In this document: in pieces, positions 23,732 to 37,772 of the stretch | How the letters are laid out: each line of letters begins with the position of its first letter | Position numbering within the stretch: the stretch's first letter is position 1 | NCBI RefSeq assembly: GCF_901933205.1 | Contig: NC_044578.1 | Span: forward strand, 12,238,501 to 12,302,500 | Direction: 5' to 3' | Length of the DNA stretch: 64,000 nt | Origin: Camarhynchus parvulus | Taxonomy: Eukaryota; Chordata; Aves; Passeriformes; Thraupidae | Notes under the pieces: generated by a model | What the model saw: only the letters and a program-made list of their open reading frames with translations | What the model was told of the DNA's origin: nothing | The model's database searches: none | Program-made: the position numbers and the translations under genes

Positions 23732-25100
23732 TATTTTTAGTGATTCTCTTTTCTAGCTAGGTTAGAAAGTCATAGTCGAGAGGAGGTGAGGGCTTCATTT
23801 ATTTGAATTATTATGTTCTAAAAAGCAGCCTTTGATGTCAAGATGTTCATGTTTGTACTGTGGCCCTGACCAGAAATAGGAAGAAAAGTGGGAAAATGAA
23901 AAACAACTCAGTAAGGTACAAAGCTCTTTTGAAATTTATGGGGAAATTAGGGAAAAAAAAAAGATTTGCTGTAAGCTTTTAGTGGCAATTTAGATTCTGC
24001 CCTCATTTTAGTTAAAGCCATTCAGCCATCTGATATTAGCAAGTCATGTTTTCAGGATGAATGGCAGAACACACCTGCAAGGAACAATTCTGACTTTTTG
24101 TAATGCTAAGAAACATTTTATGAGTGATTAGGGTTCAGTTAGTAACTATTCAACCTAGGCTTTTTGGTTAACTGAAGCAGATTGACAATTTGAGTTTCTC
24201 AGAAATACAGATGGACAAGGTCAGTACATCTCTGTTTTTCATCCAGGCAGTCAGGTAGAAAATTAGCCAACTGAACTCCATAACTACGTCTGTCTTTTAA
24301 AATTTTTTTTCACTTCCCTTTTCAAATTTTTCCCCTTCTCTCATAATTGGGCTTTTGGATAAGCTTTAAGCTTACTTTTATTTTCAACTTTAGCTTTTCT
24401 CTGTAGGCTGATATTGTCCTATCATAACATTCCACAATCTCTTTGCTTCTGTGCTTCTTGCACCACTGGCTACAGATTTTAAATCAAAGGCACTAAGTTG
24501 TTGTGCAATTTTTAGACATATGACCACCAATGTAAAGGTCAGATCACACATTTCTAAGATAAACTGCTGCGTCATATTTTTATTGAGTAAAAGCCTGCAT
24601 AGACCTTGCTTCAAATTCTTCAGTAGGAAACATCCATACATTGACACAAAGTGTGAAGTTAGATGAATTTAAATGTATCAGCCATAAATAGAAAATAGAC
24701 TTTCTTTTTCTGGCCCTATACTGGGACCAGAATATATGATATACAGCGGTGACATGACTCATGTGAGACTGAGAAATTGAAGTATAGTTCCTGATTTAAA
24801 CAGATAAAGACATTGAATCATTATGTCCCACGGGAATTTTCTAACTATTTTGAGTAACTGCCATTTTGTGGTTCTTAATAATTTTCTCTCTCCTACTTCT
24901 CTGTTTCTCCTGCCTTGTCTTGATTTCATTGTAACACAGAAATGAATTTTTTCTTAAATGTCATATTTAGTATGGAAACCTTGATATTAAGAATGTTAAT
25001 ATCTCCACCCGCAGCTATTCTATCAGACATCATGTTTTAAGCAATTCTTACATTAAGTACCAACTCCACTGCAAAGGGACAGATATTTCCCAACAGAAAT
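23732..25100. other. AT-rich non-coding stretch between CR1 copies
   Basis: No gene or repeat is recognised. Overlapping opposite-strand frames at 24390-24762 have no domain. Confidence 0.6.
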
Positions 25101-25104
25101 GATT

Positions 25105-25605
25105 GTACTTGGCACTGGTGAGGCCACACCTCAAATCCTGTTGTCAGTTCTGGGCCCTCACTGCAAGACAGACTTTGAGGAGCTGGAGAAAGTCCAGAGA
25201 AGGGCAAGAGAGCTGGTGAAGCCTCTGGAGCACAAGTCCCACGAGGAACAGCTCAGGGAGATGGGGTTGCTCAGCCTGGACAAAGAGAGGCTCAGGAGGG
25301 ACCTTACCTCACTCTGCAACAGCCTGAAAGGAGGCTGCAGCCAGGTGGGTGTTGGCCTCTTCCAGGTAACCAGCAAAAGGAAAGAGGAAATGGCCTCAAG
25401 CTGCACCACAGAAGGTTTAGATGGGGTATTATGTACAATCTCTTCACCAAAAGGCTGGCAAGCACTGGAACAGGCTGCCCAGGGAAGTGGCTGAGTCACC
25501 ATCCCTGGAGGTGTTTAAGGGGTAGCAGCTGTCCTGGGTTAAAGATTAGACTTCGTGATTATAGGGAACTTTTCCAACTGAAATGATTTTAAAGTGATTC
25601 TAAAG
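25105..25605 (+). mobile_element. CR1 LINE 3' fragment with ORF2 C-terminal relic
   Basis: The plus-strand peptide [20 protein letters not shown], followed by [17 protein letters not shown] and [13 protein letters not shown], matches the C-terminal end of the CR1 ORF2 protein. That protein carries endonuclease and reverse transcriptase and acts in retrotransposition. A 131-codon open frame (25099-25494) survives only across this part; the CR1 frame is shifted before about 25175 and after about 25375, so it is a pseudogene fragment. Downstream are 'ggctgcccagggaagtggctgagtcaccatccctggaggtg' (near 25480) and a decayed tail ending near 'gattttaaagtgattct'. The subfamily differs from the copies at 12222 and 23288. 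Confidence 0.93.
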
Positions 25606-28600
25606 CTATTGTAGGGATAATACTTTTTGTCTTCAGGGTGTGCTGCCATAGAATCCTTCAATAATAAACTTTATGTGAGTTATCAGCAGCTTCTTAAGAA
25701 TCTGCACGTAGGTAGCCTCATCTATTTCTCTAGCAACACTCTCCATTTGGACTACTTCTTTTTAATGGGTTGTGTAATTCTTTCTCATCATAATCTTCAA
25801 ATACCCAAAATGAGTGATGGAATGTCATGAAATACTACTAAACCACCACCCATTTCTGAGCTCTAGTTCAGAAAATAACATTGAACAGAGTATAAATATT
25901 AAATAAAGAGAATGGCACAGTAGCAATCAAATGAATCACTTCACAATTTATCATAAGGATATCAATAGTACAAAAGCTATAATTTTTCTGGTAATAGGGA
26001 GTCTTTTAGTGACACAAATTTTTTGGTATGTACCTCTTCTGAAGGAGAGGAATTAACACTGTACTTAATAAATGCAATAAAACCCTATAAAATATAATGA
26101 TAACAGTTTCTCTCTACTGTTTTAGGAAGAAGGAACTTGCTACTTAAATTTAAATTGAAACGCATTTTTAAAGATCCTGACCCTTAATATCAAAGTCCTA
26201 ACTGTTCTACTTTTATGCAGGGTAAGAAAGTCACAAAAAAAGACACTAAATGAGATCTAAAATAACTTCTGGGCATCAAAAATGCATTTTCAGAGTGCAA
26301 TATACCCAGCGAAATCCTGGTAATGATCCTTTCCAGAGGTGGAAAAGTGCCATTTCAAACCTACAGGGTTTTTAGATAAAGAGACTTTAGCTCATCCCAC
26401 AGCATAATCTGCTTCTGGCCTTGAATATGGACCCATTTTTCTAGATTGCAAATTTGTGGAAAAGGCAGAGACCAACACTGACTGAGTTATTTTTAAAAGT
26501 AGCTTGAAAGTGCTAAGAAGTTGCCATCTTACAATAAGTTCCAAGGGAACTGGATTGATACAGGGGCCAGATCAGGAGGCTAGGATGAATAAATAATTAT
26601 TTGCGACATTTTATGTCATATTATATAATTTCCTACATGATTAATTTCACCATCATGTAATATGACTGTTATTTCCCTTTACACTCATCTACATACATCA
26701 TCATATGTCCTGTTTTCACATTTTGAAAGAAAAAGATGTTCCAGTCTCAGGATGAAAGTCAGAACTATTTGCTAATTAGATGAGGCAATACAGTTCTTAT
26801 TTACCAGAAACATCCATGGCTCTCTGTTGAGGAATGTCAGAAGCAAACAGCCAAACTCTTCTGCCTCAGGATTTATAGAATTGTATCAGTTCAACAGAGC
26901 CACAAATTTGCAAATGTGTTTGTCTTTCTAGCCAAATATTCTGCCTTATTATCCTGCTGAAATATATCAAAATTCAGTGAGGCAAGAGGAATTCAGGCCC
27001 AACAGGTACCTTGTTTCACAGGAGGAAATGATGTAAGGTGAAAGGGAATTATGCTCTCTGCTGTATGTTTCAGCTGTTCTAGATCTCTACATTGCACAAA
27101 AAATTTTGTCAATGCTTCTGTGAAAGGACCAAAGCAAAGGTTTCTGCTTGTCTCTGCAATTCATGCAGGCCACCCCAGTGCATTTGTTTATCACAAAACA
27201 CAAAAGCATATCAAGGACACTGCTGCATACTGGCTGATGAACAGGTATGTAAGTTTGTTATAAAAAGTCTGGTTTTGAAAATGTGACTGGGACAGCAGTT
27301 ATAGATCACAATGTCTTGGGATGAATCCAGATGGAGATGGAATAGAAACTAGTAAGCAATGTCTCTCCTTTTTCTGAATTTAATTAAAGAATAATTTTGG
27401 GTGTGTATGAGTTTAGATTATTTTTAAGGACATAATTTAAAGACAGTACTGTTAAAGTCACCAAATGCACTAAATGTGAATTTTTCATTACTATGGAAGG
27501 AGAAGCAGCAATGCTTTTCTTTCCATTTGGTTATTGCAACTTGGGGATTCTGCTATCAGAAATTATGTTTTCAGAAAGTGAATAGAATGGCCTTGCTGAA
27601 AATCACAATTTAAAAATATCAGGTTGCTCTCCAAACAACATGGGAAAAGCACAGTTAAGGTAATATTATTTTTACAAATGCTTTCATCACAAAGTATATA
27701 CCTTAATCTACTGAGTGCTCTTCAGACTGAATGTTCAGCACCATCTTCCTCCTTCTGATGAAACATAGTCATCTTTTATATCACCATTTCTACGGCACTG
27801 AAAAAGAACATTTGACAATTTATTATAAAATTAGAAAAAAATTACCCAAACCTGTCAGTAGAGCTCTATGATGTCTGCATTTTTAAAAAAATCAAACTTT
27901 TTGCTGTCTTTACACAAATGTACATAAATTTACTCAAGGGCAAACCGAAGCAAGAGAATTACTTGAAAGATTTATTTCTCTTAGAAGTTTAAGCAATAGC
28001 TCAGTTTTTAATTTTTTTAAACTCTAAATATATAGCATAAAAACAAAAATGGAAAATCAGAAATGTTGAAGGTGAAATGCACTTATCAAGCTATCCAAAG
28101 TATTTTAACTGGGGTGATGTCAATTTCTATCATATTATAAGTTCCATTTTCAAACTCTATTATTTTCATCTGGAATTTCAAAATTTAGGGGGGCAACTTC
28201 CCACTGAATTAACAGTTCAAATTATCAGGCTCCTAAGCAAGCTCACAGTTCAGCAAACTCACATTCTGCTTCAATCTGCAAAAGCAACGCTAAAATGGGC
28301 TGCTTATTTTAACTCTGCTTTAGCATGGAATCTTCTGGATCAGGAGATAGAAATTGGCTCAACTCTTGAGTTTTTATCTAATCAGAGTTTTTTAAGACAC
28401 ATACTTTATTCTCTATTCAGAAAAAAAGTATCACACTTCTAATTAATATGGATTTCAAATTGACTCTGAAGCTACTGAAATGCCTGTTACTGTCTATGTT
28501 TTCTCAATTGTGCATCAATAAAAAACTGTGAAATTGATGGGTTTGTTGTATGTGGGACACAGGATGTTATAATTTGTGTTTTGACGGTGAAATGCTCTTT

Positions 28601-31600
28601 GGGTACCTTTTTTTGGGGAACACAAGAAATCTTTGATTACAACACAGATGAAAAATCACATTTAAAATATTCCATTTTAAAAATATGAATGTATTTGTAA
28701 GGAGCATCAGCTATTACCAGAATCCTCTGAAGCTCTACAAAACGGTCTAATACATGAAAGTCAACATTTAATATGCTATAGTCTCATGTTGCCGTGCAGT
28801 AGCTCCAAGGAAATCAATTTTTCAGCTTGAGGGTGTTTTGATTTGGTGCAGTTCTGTAACATTCGTAAATGTTATCCAGAACGCCTTCAAAAATAACACA
28901 ATTTAATAATCACAAATGTTCCTACTCTGTCTTCATAGCACTGTTAAAATATCATGACAATGAGATTTATCAGATTTCATGGTACTACAACGTGCACTGA
29001 GCTATATTTGGCAAGGTTTTAATATGACTAAAAGTGAATGAACTCAATTGGAAACTTTAGCAAAACTTTGCATGAAAGTTTTGTGATATTTTCAATAGAA
29101 ATGCTACCCCCTTCACAGCTGAGATAGGATCAAATTACAATCATGTGATAAATTCTGCATTTGTGTTCCAGGATATTGGAATTCTAAAATGTTCTCCTGA
29201 ATCTGGCTGAGGGATGAAATGCTTTCGTGTAGGAGGCATCCTGGGCTGTTTCAAATGGTAGTGATGACAATTGCTCTGAAAAGACTTTTGCAGTTAATGT
29301 ATTCTGATGCTTTCTCCCTCATGTCTCATCATCCTAAACAGAGGTAGGTAGAGCTTAAACTTCCTAAATTAGTAATTTGCCACAGTGTGCCACTAAAATC
29401 ACAGTGAGTAAATGGAGATGTTATCAAGGGCTTCAGATTGCATTCTCTGGATCTGTGGAGGCATCCATATCTCCTCACTGACTGCAAGGGATGTAATGAC
29501 ACTGAAAACAGGCTCAGTTCAGAGGCTAAACACAGCTCTGATGGGTCTTTGCCCTACAGTTTAATAGGGAGAGATTTCCTTGTCCTTTATTCTGCTAAAA
29601 CAGTGCTGCAGGCAGGCAAAAGGTTGATAATCTGGCCCCAAAAGTCCTAACAATCAATAAAATAAGAGGGAGTTTTGTTTTAAAGCATGAATCAAAAGCT
29701 GTACGAGAAGGTGTAAATGTTACGTTTTAAGCTTTGCTTTGTGGGATAGTGAAGTCAATGATGGTCACAGATTCTGGGACATCAAGATTCTCCCTTAAGT
29801 GCCTGGAGGCAGGAGGTGCCTTGAAGATAAAAATAGAAAAGTAATGACTGACAGTAAAAAACAATCCCAGAACAGAGGCATTTACCATAAGACACTCTAG
29901 TTCTTTGTCTACAGGTCTATGCTTTAACTACATATTGAATAAGCAAGGTCAGTCTGCATTGTCTGCATCCTCCACTCGTTCTTGTCACAGAAATTGATCC
30001 CTCTAACCTTCTTTCTACTTAAGTGAAAGCCTTTTTACTTCTTTTTTTTATTATTCTCTAATGTTTAGGGAGCCACAGTTCTGTGATAGTAGAAATTGCA
30101 GTTGGAAAACAGGAACACAGATGATAAAAGGCAAAAGCCACACATAATACAGCATTAATTTCCATTAAAACAGTACCTCCATAAGCCTTTAAAATGAATT
30201 TCATGGAAAACCTCTCAGTGAATTTACTATGATGTTTTGAATTGGCTGAAAACATTGCATTGCTAAGATAATGAAATGATGTGAGGTAACTTGCACATTA
30301 TTTTTTGTTAACTTGTCTTTTTTATTCAGCATTTTGAAAATGTAAGTAATATAAAATGAATGTTGTTCCAAAGGTCACAGGTTTTAACCAGCCTATTGCA
30401 TATCTTGCCTTTGACAAGGAACTGAGCATTTTCCATGCTGTGTATTTGCCATATACTTGTAGTTCAATTAGGTGTAGAGAATTCTGATTTTTGAGTAGCA
30501 TGAGAAAACAAAACATATTGTACAATTTTAAGTGTAGTATTCTGTGACTTCTGTCACTCATGGAAAATATAAAACCTAATGTACAAAAATTAAGTGTTGC
30601 TGTTTGACTCACTCAGCCTAAACTGTGGTGCACAGAGAGCTCATAAATTTCTGGGTCCAGATATCCTATTTCAGCTGTGTTTTAACAGTAAAGGGACTGA
30701 GACATAGACCCAGACCATTGTCTATCTACAACACCATGGTTTTCCTTCAACAGAAAATGCAGAAATACAAACCACCAAGTAACCTCTCTTCAGCAGGTTT
30801 ATTTGTCTGGGCTGTTGGGACACCGAGATAGGGAATTACTAGAAAGCACCTCACTTGCAGTAAATTGTCACAGTGAAATAATCTAGGATTTTTAAAAGCA
30901 AGTGTGGGGCACTTCTCCCTAAAGTAATTTTCAAGGCAATACTAACAATATTTTTACAATATTTAAAAACTTAAACTCCTTTTTTTTTCTTCCATTTGCA
31001 GTTTTTTTTTTCTTATCCTCAAATACTGTGGGGTTGTTAGGGGGATTTTTTTCACAATGATAAAACATGGAATTTAGAACTTTTCTATCAAATCCACTGA
31101 CTGCTTTGTCTGACTAACCTGACCCAAAAGCCTTTCTCTGGAGAGCATTTTCAAAAGCCTTAAATTGACAAACACTTTTGTGCTTGTACTGTTTCTACCT
31201 GTGAAATTTAGCAAACCTATCATTTGGACACAGGCTCTTGTAAGTAACAACTTCACCTTTGAAATTATATTACCTGTCCAAAGCATAACTGAAGATAAAA
31301 TGCTTTGGGTGCTTTTGTTTCTTTGAAGCTGTAATTTTGATCTTCTAGAAGAAGATTAGTATCCTATGTACCACTGTGTATATCTCAGTGTGTCTCTCTT
31401 AAACACCTACAGCACAATTCCTAATTTAGGGACATTTATTTGAGCATTTAGATTGGAACTGGCCTTTTGTGGTTGTTAATGTCTTAATAACAATTGTTCT
31501 TGTGTTGTGTGTGCAGTTTGGTTACTTCCTGGCATTTCTGTGATGAAGCCTTGGAATAAGATGCTTCAGTCTGAAAACACTGTCCCAACAGTGTGAGGAC

Positions 31601-32400
31601 TCTGTATTATATCATATATGCCATAAGTGTCGACTCATTTTGGGTTTTTTCAAGTGATCCTGCAAGTTGGTGAAGCCATTGATGTAGGAAGGTGGGTAGA
31701 TAGCACAGTGTTTGAAAAGAGGGCTTATGGTGAGTCTGATTCCCAGCAGGCAGTAACTATTAGACACAGGTAAGTGATATTTTTTTGGCACAGTGAGACT
31801 TTAGTGGCATATGAATGACTGACACTGGCCATGGGCTTACTCTGACAATATGCTCTGGATCAAAATTCTCTTCCCTGGCACATATAAAAGGCTGACTAAA
31901 TGTCATATTTAGTTAGAGCAGAATATTTTGGTAAAGAGAGGAAAGCAAACTCCTGTCTCTCTGTAGGAACTGGTGATCAGGAGACATGACTTATTGTGTC
32001 AACCATTAAAGGAAATTTTCCCTCAGTGCAGCTGAGGGAAATGCAATCAGTACTGCTAACGTAGCCACCACTGAGACACCTCAGCTGCCTCTGCTTGTAA
32101 GGTTGGATTCAAAGAATGCTGAATAAATGGAAAAACCTTGCTCAGAAGTCTCAGGCAAGTGGTTGTAAAATATCAAAATCCACAGCTCAGATTCTAGGCT
32201 TTTGTTTGCGCTGGAGGAGCACTCAGCAGACAAGTGCGGTCTCCACAACTTTTATACAAGTGCCAGGTCCTTGAGGGCAGCAGGGAAAAAATTGCTACTG
32301 CACTCTGTGTACAGACTTCATTTAGACCTTCCATAGAAATGGTATTTGACCTTCTAAAAGCAGAAAAAAATCTATGTCTAGGGTGCAGATTTCACATTAA
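25606..32400. other. Long AT-rich non-coding stretch
   Basis: No gene is supported. The 121-codon frame at 28077-28442 has no known domain or splice context. Other frames (27051-27286, 29438-29650, 30322-30612, 30625-30831) are short. Around 26615-26666 an imperfect inverted repeat pairs GTCATATTA and ACATGAT with ATCATGTAATATGAC. At 31517-31769 good acceptor and donor matches flank a segment with stops in all frames. Confidence 0.6.
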
Positions 32401-32407
32401 ATCCTAG

Positions 32408-32559
32408 CACAAACTGCCTGCCAGAGTTCAAGAAGCATTTGGAGAATATTTTCAGGTAGATGGTGTAGCTCTTGGGAATGATCCTGTGCAGGGCCAGGAG
32501 CTGGACTCTGTGATCCTTGTGGATCCCTTCCAACTCAGCTTAATCTGTCATTCTGTGAA
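32408..32559 (+). mobile_element. CR1 LINE 3'-end fragment
   Basis: 'caaactgcctgccagagttcaagaagcatttgg', 'cagggccaggagctggactctgtgatccttgtgg' and 'atcccttccaactcagcttaat' are the typical end of CR1, followed by a decayed 'cattctgtga' tail. Only about 150 bases are present. Confidence 0.9.
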
Positions 32560-35500
32560 GTTCAGTGATGATCAACATCCATGCTATTGATCATTGTATC
32601 TCTCTGCAGTGCCTTTTGATCAGCCTGGTTGTACACAAACTGCAGACCACACACTGCCCACACTGCACATCACTTACTAAAACAGCAAAAAAAAGCAGCT
32701 GTCATAAGCAGCACAACAGTTTACAGAAAGAAAATTAAAATAAGAAAAAGAAAAGTAACAAGATACTAATTGTCACTGTTGCAATTTTATCATGAGAAAG
32801 AGGCTCTTTATTTTCTAGATAGGTGGCAGAGATTTAATGAACAAATACCTGAATATATTTTTTTAATTATTAAAAAAAATCCAACCAAAACGAACTTTTC
32901 CTTTTTTATGTTGGAGCACCAGTTAGGTTTAGTCAGAGTGAAATATCTCACTATCACATGATATTTTCTTAAATGTATAGTGTCTTATTAACAGTGTGTT
33001 TTGTTTTGTAAATTTTGCTGTCATTTATCCCCACTGTGCCTGCTCAGCCCTCCCATGCTGCTCACTCCAGCCTGCTAAAACACCACTAGTTTGCTTTGCC
33101 CTTGCTCTTTCAGTGACACTCTTTTTCTCTCTCTGAGTCAATTCCCTCCTCATTCTCACTGCCTGCAGAGTGATGAGTTCACAGTGCTGGGGTGATCAGG
33201 AGAGGAATGGAACCTGTGAGCTTGGTCCAAGTTCAACCATGAACACTTCCAAATGGTTTTTCCACGAAGAGACTTCACTGATTTTTTAAGCTTAGAGATA
33301 GAGAGTAGCACTGGTGATACAGAGAGTACTAATAATTTGACAAAAGGAAGTTTGTTTCATCTAGCTCCCATTTCATTTATACATATTGACAGTTCTTCTA
33401 CATGGGATGAACTCTTTATGTAAATTCAATGGCTGTGACTTTTGAGTGAGCACAGAAAAATGATCAACCTAGTGTTGAAAGCATCATCTTTTTGGAGAGG
33501 ATCCAGAGTGACAAGTATCATTCTACAGAACATTATATTAAAAAATTGGGGATAACTCCTATTGAAAAATACTAGCATGGCCTCACTACTGGTACAAGAA
33601 AAGAGCAGCAATTTTCATTTTGCTTATCTCTACTCTAAATACAACATATTGCATGGGACCCATTATTTCCAGTCATTTTCAAGTTTTCTTCTAGTCTTCT
33701 CTGTTTCTAATTCTACACCAGACATCCATTTGAGCGATATAAGCCATCTGTAGTTTATAAAACACCTCTAAGCTATTGTTTTAAAGTTTTATACCTTTTA
33801 ATGTTTTCCTATTTATTTCCTGCTGATATCAACACATATGCTGCCAAAAGCAATCTTTAGTGGATACTAACATATTTATATTAAACACTTGATCCAGAAA
33901 TTTTGCAGATAATAGGCAGAGGGAACATCTGTGAGAAGCAGATAATTTTTAATATTTATGGATAGCTCATTTCCATGTTGTAATCCTTAAGATGGGAGCG
34001 GGTTTGTAAGGCTCTGTGCAATGCAAGACGTTTTTCTATATTCCCATCATGGTTAGGTAATGAAGGGAGAAGTGGCTCTGAAGAGGGAACTCCAATAAGT
34101 TTATTAATTAATGATGGAAAAAAGATGTCTGCCATTACTTGATGAAATAGGAATAATTGTGCAAAAAGGAAGATATTCAACAAGTTAATACTCAGGATAA
34201 TTTTTCAAACTGGACAGTGTAATCTGGAAGCCTGCTCAAAAAGTAAAAAAGTGAGAATAATTAACTGTTTTCTGAACTTCTAAATAGACAGCTTTTATTT
34301 TATAAAGTCTAAGGACTCAAAGCATTACCTCAGCATTAACAATGATTTACAAATTTTTCTTCATTGACAATTAAGTCAGTAGGTTAAGCCCTTGCCTTGT
34401 CAATGGCTTGAAATTCTATACTATTATTTCAATTGAAACAGAGAAATCACCCACCTGAGACAAAAACACTTTCATACTGAATTTTATTCCTACAGCCATG
34501 AATGTGAAACTGGAGATTCAGAAACCTGGCTTATGAAGATAGTGAAGATGTGTAAAATTTGAACTAGTTTTCTTGACCTTATTTATTGTCACATTAGGTC
34601 AGTGTGGGTTTGCAAACACTTTAAATCATAAGTGTCTCACCTACTATTTTTTCATTCCTGCTTTCAACAGTGAAAAGTACACCTGATGTAAACCTCTTCC
34701 TTTTCACTTACAGGCTTGAAAATTGTTTTATCTTTGATACCTAAATGATGTTTCACTAATTGGTGTAACACTGTCTAGCACATTATCTCATAACAAACGT
34801 GAAGAATGAATGAAAAACCAAGATGAAAATCCTATTTTGGGACCGCTCCCTGTAGGTCCCTATGTTAATCAAACATGTTTAATTTAAAATTTAATTTAAT
34901 TTTATTTAAACTTGGTAAAATATACACTTTTCTGATAAAAAAAGCAGAATCAGACTATCTTGTTTGTCTGTTTACCTTGCTAGGTGATATTAAGTTTACA
35001 CACCCTGATGAAAACTTAAGTGAAGGCTGTGAAATCTGACCCTCACTGAACCATCCTATGGCCAAATATATGTATTTCTTTATAGAGAGATACTGTCTTT
35101 TCTGAAAATCAAATGGAGGGAGTTGAATCTTTTTATATTAAGAAATACTTCCTTGCTTGTGGAAATGAATAGGCTGAAGTGCATATAGGGAAGAGTTCCA
35201 GTTTGTACAAATAGGCTCTTTGACCAAATATCTCCTTCAAGTGGCATTTGCAAAGGGCTGCAACTGAGGAATATTAAGAATGCAATTAGAACGCAGTGGT
35301 GAGGATCCAAACTGGAATGAACAAAGGCTGAGATGCAGGAGAAAGTTTCTATCACCATTTAAGGTTTGCTTCTCACACTCTTAACAGCTGCCTTGTCACT
35401 CACATGAAGTCTGAGTGGATTAGAAGGATTATCAAATGCAGTATGCTGTCTAATTCTGCTTCAAAGCTAATCAAAATTGGGTACACATGCAGTTATCCAA

Positions 35501-35735
35501 TGCCAGCATCAATCAGAGTGTGACTGATACTGACACTCCCTGAACTAACTCTAGGATGTTGCCCTACTGAGCACAGAACTAAGCGTCTCAAAATTCCCAT
35601 TCCCATGAGACTCACCTGGACAAAAAAAACCCTTCAGCAATTCAAATTCAGATCAGTTTTTTAAAATATATGACCAAAGCCAAATTCAAATTTCAGCAAG
35701 AATGGCACATACTGAAATATGCCACTTTCAATAAA
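32560..35735. other. AT-rich non-coding stretch
   Basis: No gene is seen. It has A-rich runs near 32680-32760 and a GC-richer pyrimidine stretch at 33030-33170. The 92-codon minus-strand frame at 35080-35358 has no domain. Confidence 0.6.
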
Positions 35736-37270
35736 CAGTTGAGATTTCCCGGGGACGCCATCTTTTCACACAGCAGCCTAACTGGATACTGCTTATCTTA
35801 GGGCATCAAATGAGATTCTGCTCCTGGTGTTATATCTCCAAGTAAACATGTGGTAAACAAAGGAAAAAAAAACAAAGGCATCAGACCTTAGACTGAGACT
35901 GCTGCAGAACACTTGGAGCCTGGTACATGCATATGAATGTGTTTAGAATGTGTTTCAGCCTTGGCTTCATTTCAGGTTTATTCAGAATTTCTTCTGAACT
36001 TTTAATTCAGTAGCAGTACCAGCAGCTCCTCTCTACTTTTCCCTTTCGCAAAGATCTCAAAAGACAGACTGAATCTTTAGAAATGTATTCTGACCCCAGC
36101 CTTTAGTGGGAAACAGAAAGGAGTGCATCCATTTAAACAGTGACAATGAACCATGCAATTAACATTAAAAGAAAGGGGCAACAAAACACCTTACATTAAA
36201 GGACAAAATCCTTATGACATTGAGAGAAACCCCATGATAATAGTTAAACTCACAAAAAATACCAAAGCCTATGAAATATTGTTTAGAGTTGTGAATAATA
36301 TGAGAAAAATCAAGTAAATAAGAAACATTTTTAACAAATATTGAAGTCAATGTGTGGCTGACATCAAAGATTCAGGCACCAGGAAAAGCTATCTGAACTA
36401 AAAACTGTAATGCAAACTCAAAAAACATTGACAATTACCGGAATATATCAAATGAGAAAGCCACTGACAAATGTGGAGGTAAAATTTATTAAACTAAGCA
36501 GATTTTTAAAGTGCCTACAAATGTCAGCTGCTTAGTGCTGTTGCATTTGTCACTAGTACAGTTGTCTTGGTAGTGAATATATTTTTTCATTCATTGTAGA
36601 ATTTAAAGTTATTATTGGGAAGTTTCCCTAGATAAATGCTTATCCCTGTTTGTGCCTTCAATGGGTATTTAGGAATCATCCAAGATAAAGAATGAAAGTG
36701 TTGTCACATAACTAATGTGATCCAAAAGTCATACATAAGGTAAAAGTAGCAAAGATTTGTTTCCTTGTAGGAAAGATACTGGAACTGGCTCTTCTAAGAT
36801 CTCAACAAAAATCAAGTTCACAAGGCAGGTAGAAATTCTAGAAAGAACTTTAAAACGACTTACCAAAATGATCCTGACACTAGAAAATAAATTTTGCTAT
36901 GCAGGACCAATTTTGATGTATTCAGTTGGTTAAAAAAAAAAAAAGGCAATGGGATTACTTTTTATATGTAGTAACAGAAGAGGAAGATTTCTAGTAATTG
37001 AGAGTTATCTAACTTTAATGATCAAGATGTAACAAAATCCAAGGATTAGAGGTTGAAACTGGACCTTATTTTTTGTTTTGCCTTCCTTAACACCTATTAT
37101 CAAGATTATTTTCTAGGCTTATCCAGGCATATTTCATCTAATTAGTTTCCTACCATTGCAAGGGCACTGGGGATTAGTTCCAGTCTTTGCCTATATCATA
37201 GTTAAATCTCATGAGGTCTAAAATTCTTTGTTCTAATGAACACCTTTATGTCTAGAATAAAGCCTTGGCA
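35736..37270. other. Repeat-poor non-coding stretch
   Basis: No gene is seen. Around 35740-35870 the sequence is free of low complexity and contains GTAAACAAAGG (near 35851), which overlaps forkhead-type and SOX-type motifs. A short poly-A run lies at about 36931-36942. Confidence 0.5.
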
Positions 37271-37274
37271 AACC

Positions 37275-37325
37275 TTAATGACCTGGTATAGATGATCTGA
37301 GGATCCCTTCTGGCTTCAAACACCA
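37275..37325 (+). mobile_element. Possible remnant of an old CR1 tail
   Basis: 'tagatgatctgaggatcccttctggcttcaaa' resembles the end of old CR1 families, just upstream of where the ATTCTATG tail would be. No terminal repeat survives and the match is short. Confidence 0.25.
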
Positions 37326-37589
37326 GGAAACTTTGCAATCATTTCAGAAATCATATTTATTAACCTAGGCTATACTTGATACATAAGCCACCTAGCACAG
37401 GTGATCAAAGAGATATGTCCCCCTTGAGCCAAGAGAATATTTTAGAGAAGAGAATAAGAAATAAGTGCTAGTTAACTGAAAGCACTCCCTAAATCCCTGT
37501 GCCACGAGGCACTCCATTAACATGTTACTTTGAATCCCTAACAAGCTTCAATGAAGGCAGACTGTATTCTTAGCCCCCAGCCCTGTCAG

Positions 37590-37772
37590 CACCTAATCCT
37601 GCAGGAATTCCACGTGGGTGCTCCTCTGCCTCTGGCCTGAGGTGTGAGAGACCTCACTGTTGGCCCTGGGGCTGTCACCAGAGAGGCCAGGTCTGCTCTC
37701 ACTCCTGGAGCACAGCACCTGGAGCGCTGGGGGACTGCGCTCTGCCGCACGCAGGTCAGCACTCCTCTCCAG
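37590..37772. other. GC-rich patch
   Basis: This GC-rich block has five CpG dinucleotides in AT-rich surroundings. A 142-codon minus-strand frame (37593-38021) covers it, and its C-terminal part (Arg/Ser/Pro-rich) comes from this block. The N-terminal half comes from T-rich DNA with poly-Phe and looks non-coding. No CR1 similarity. A decayed exon or an unidentified repeat are both possible. Confidence 0.4.

Noticed and set aside
25158..25502. 114-codon minus-strand frame
   Set aside because: It is the antisense shadow of the CR1 ORF2 fragment on the plus strand.
31517..31769. Segment between TGTGTGCAG and CACAG|GTAAGT
   Set aside because: The splice-like ends are good, but all three forward frames contain stops and nothing else supports an exon; such pairs occur by chance.
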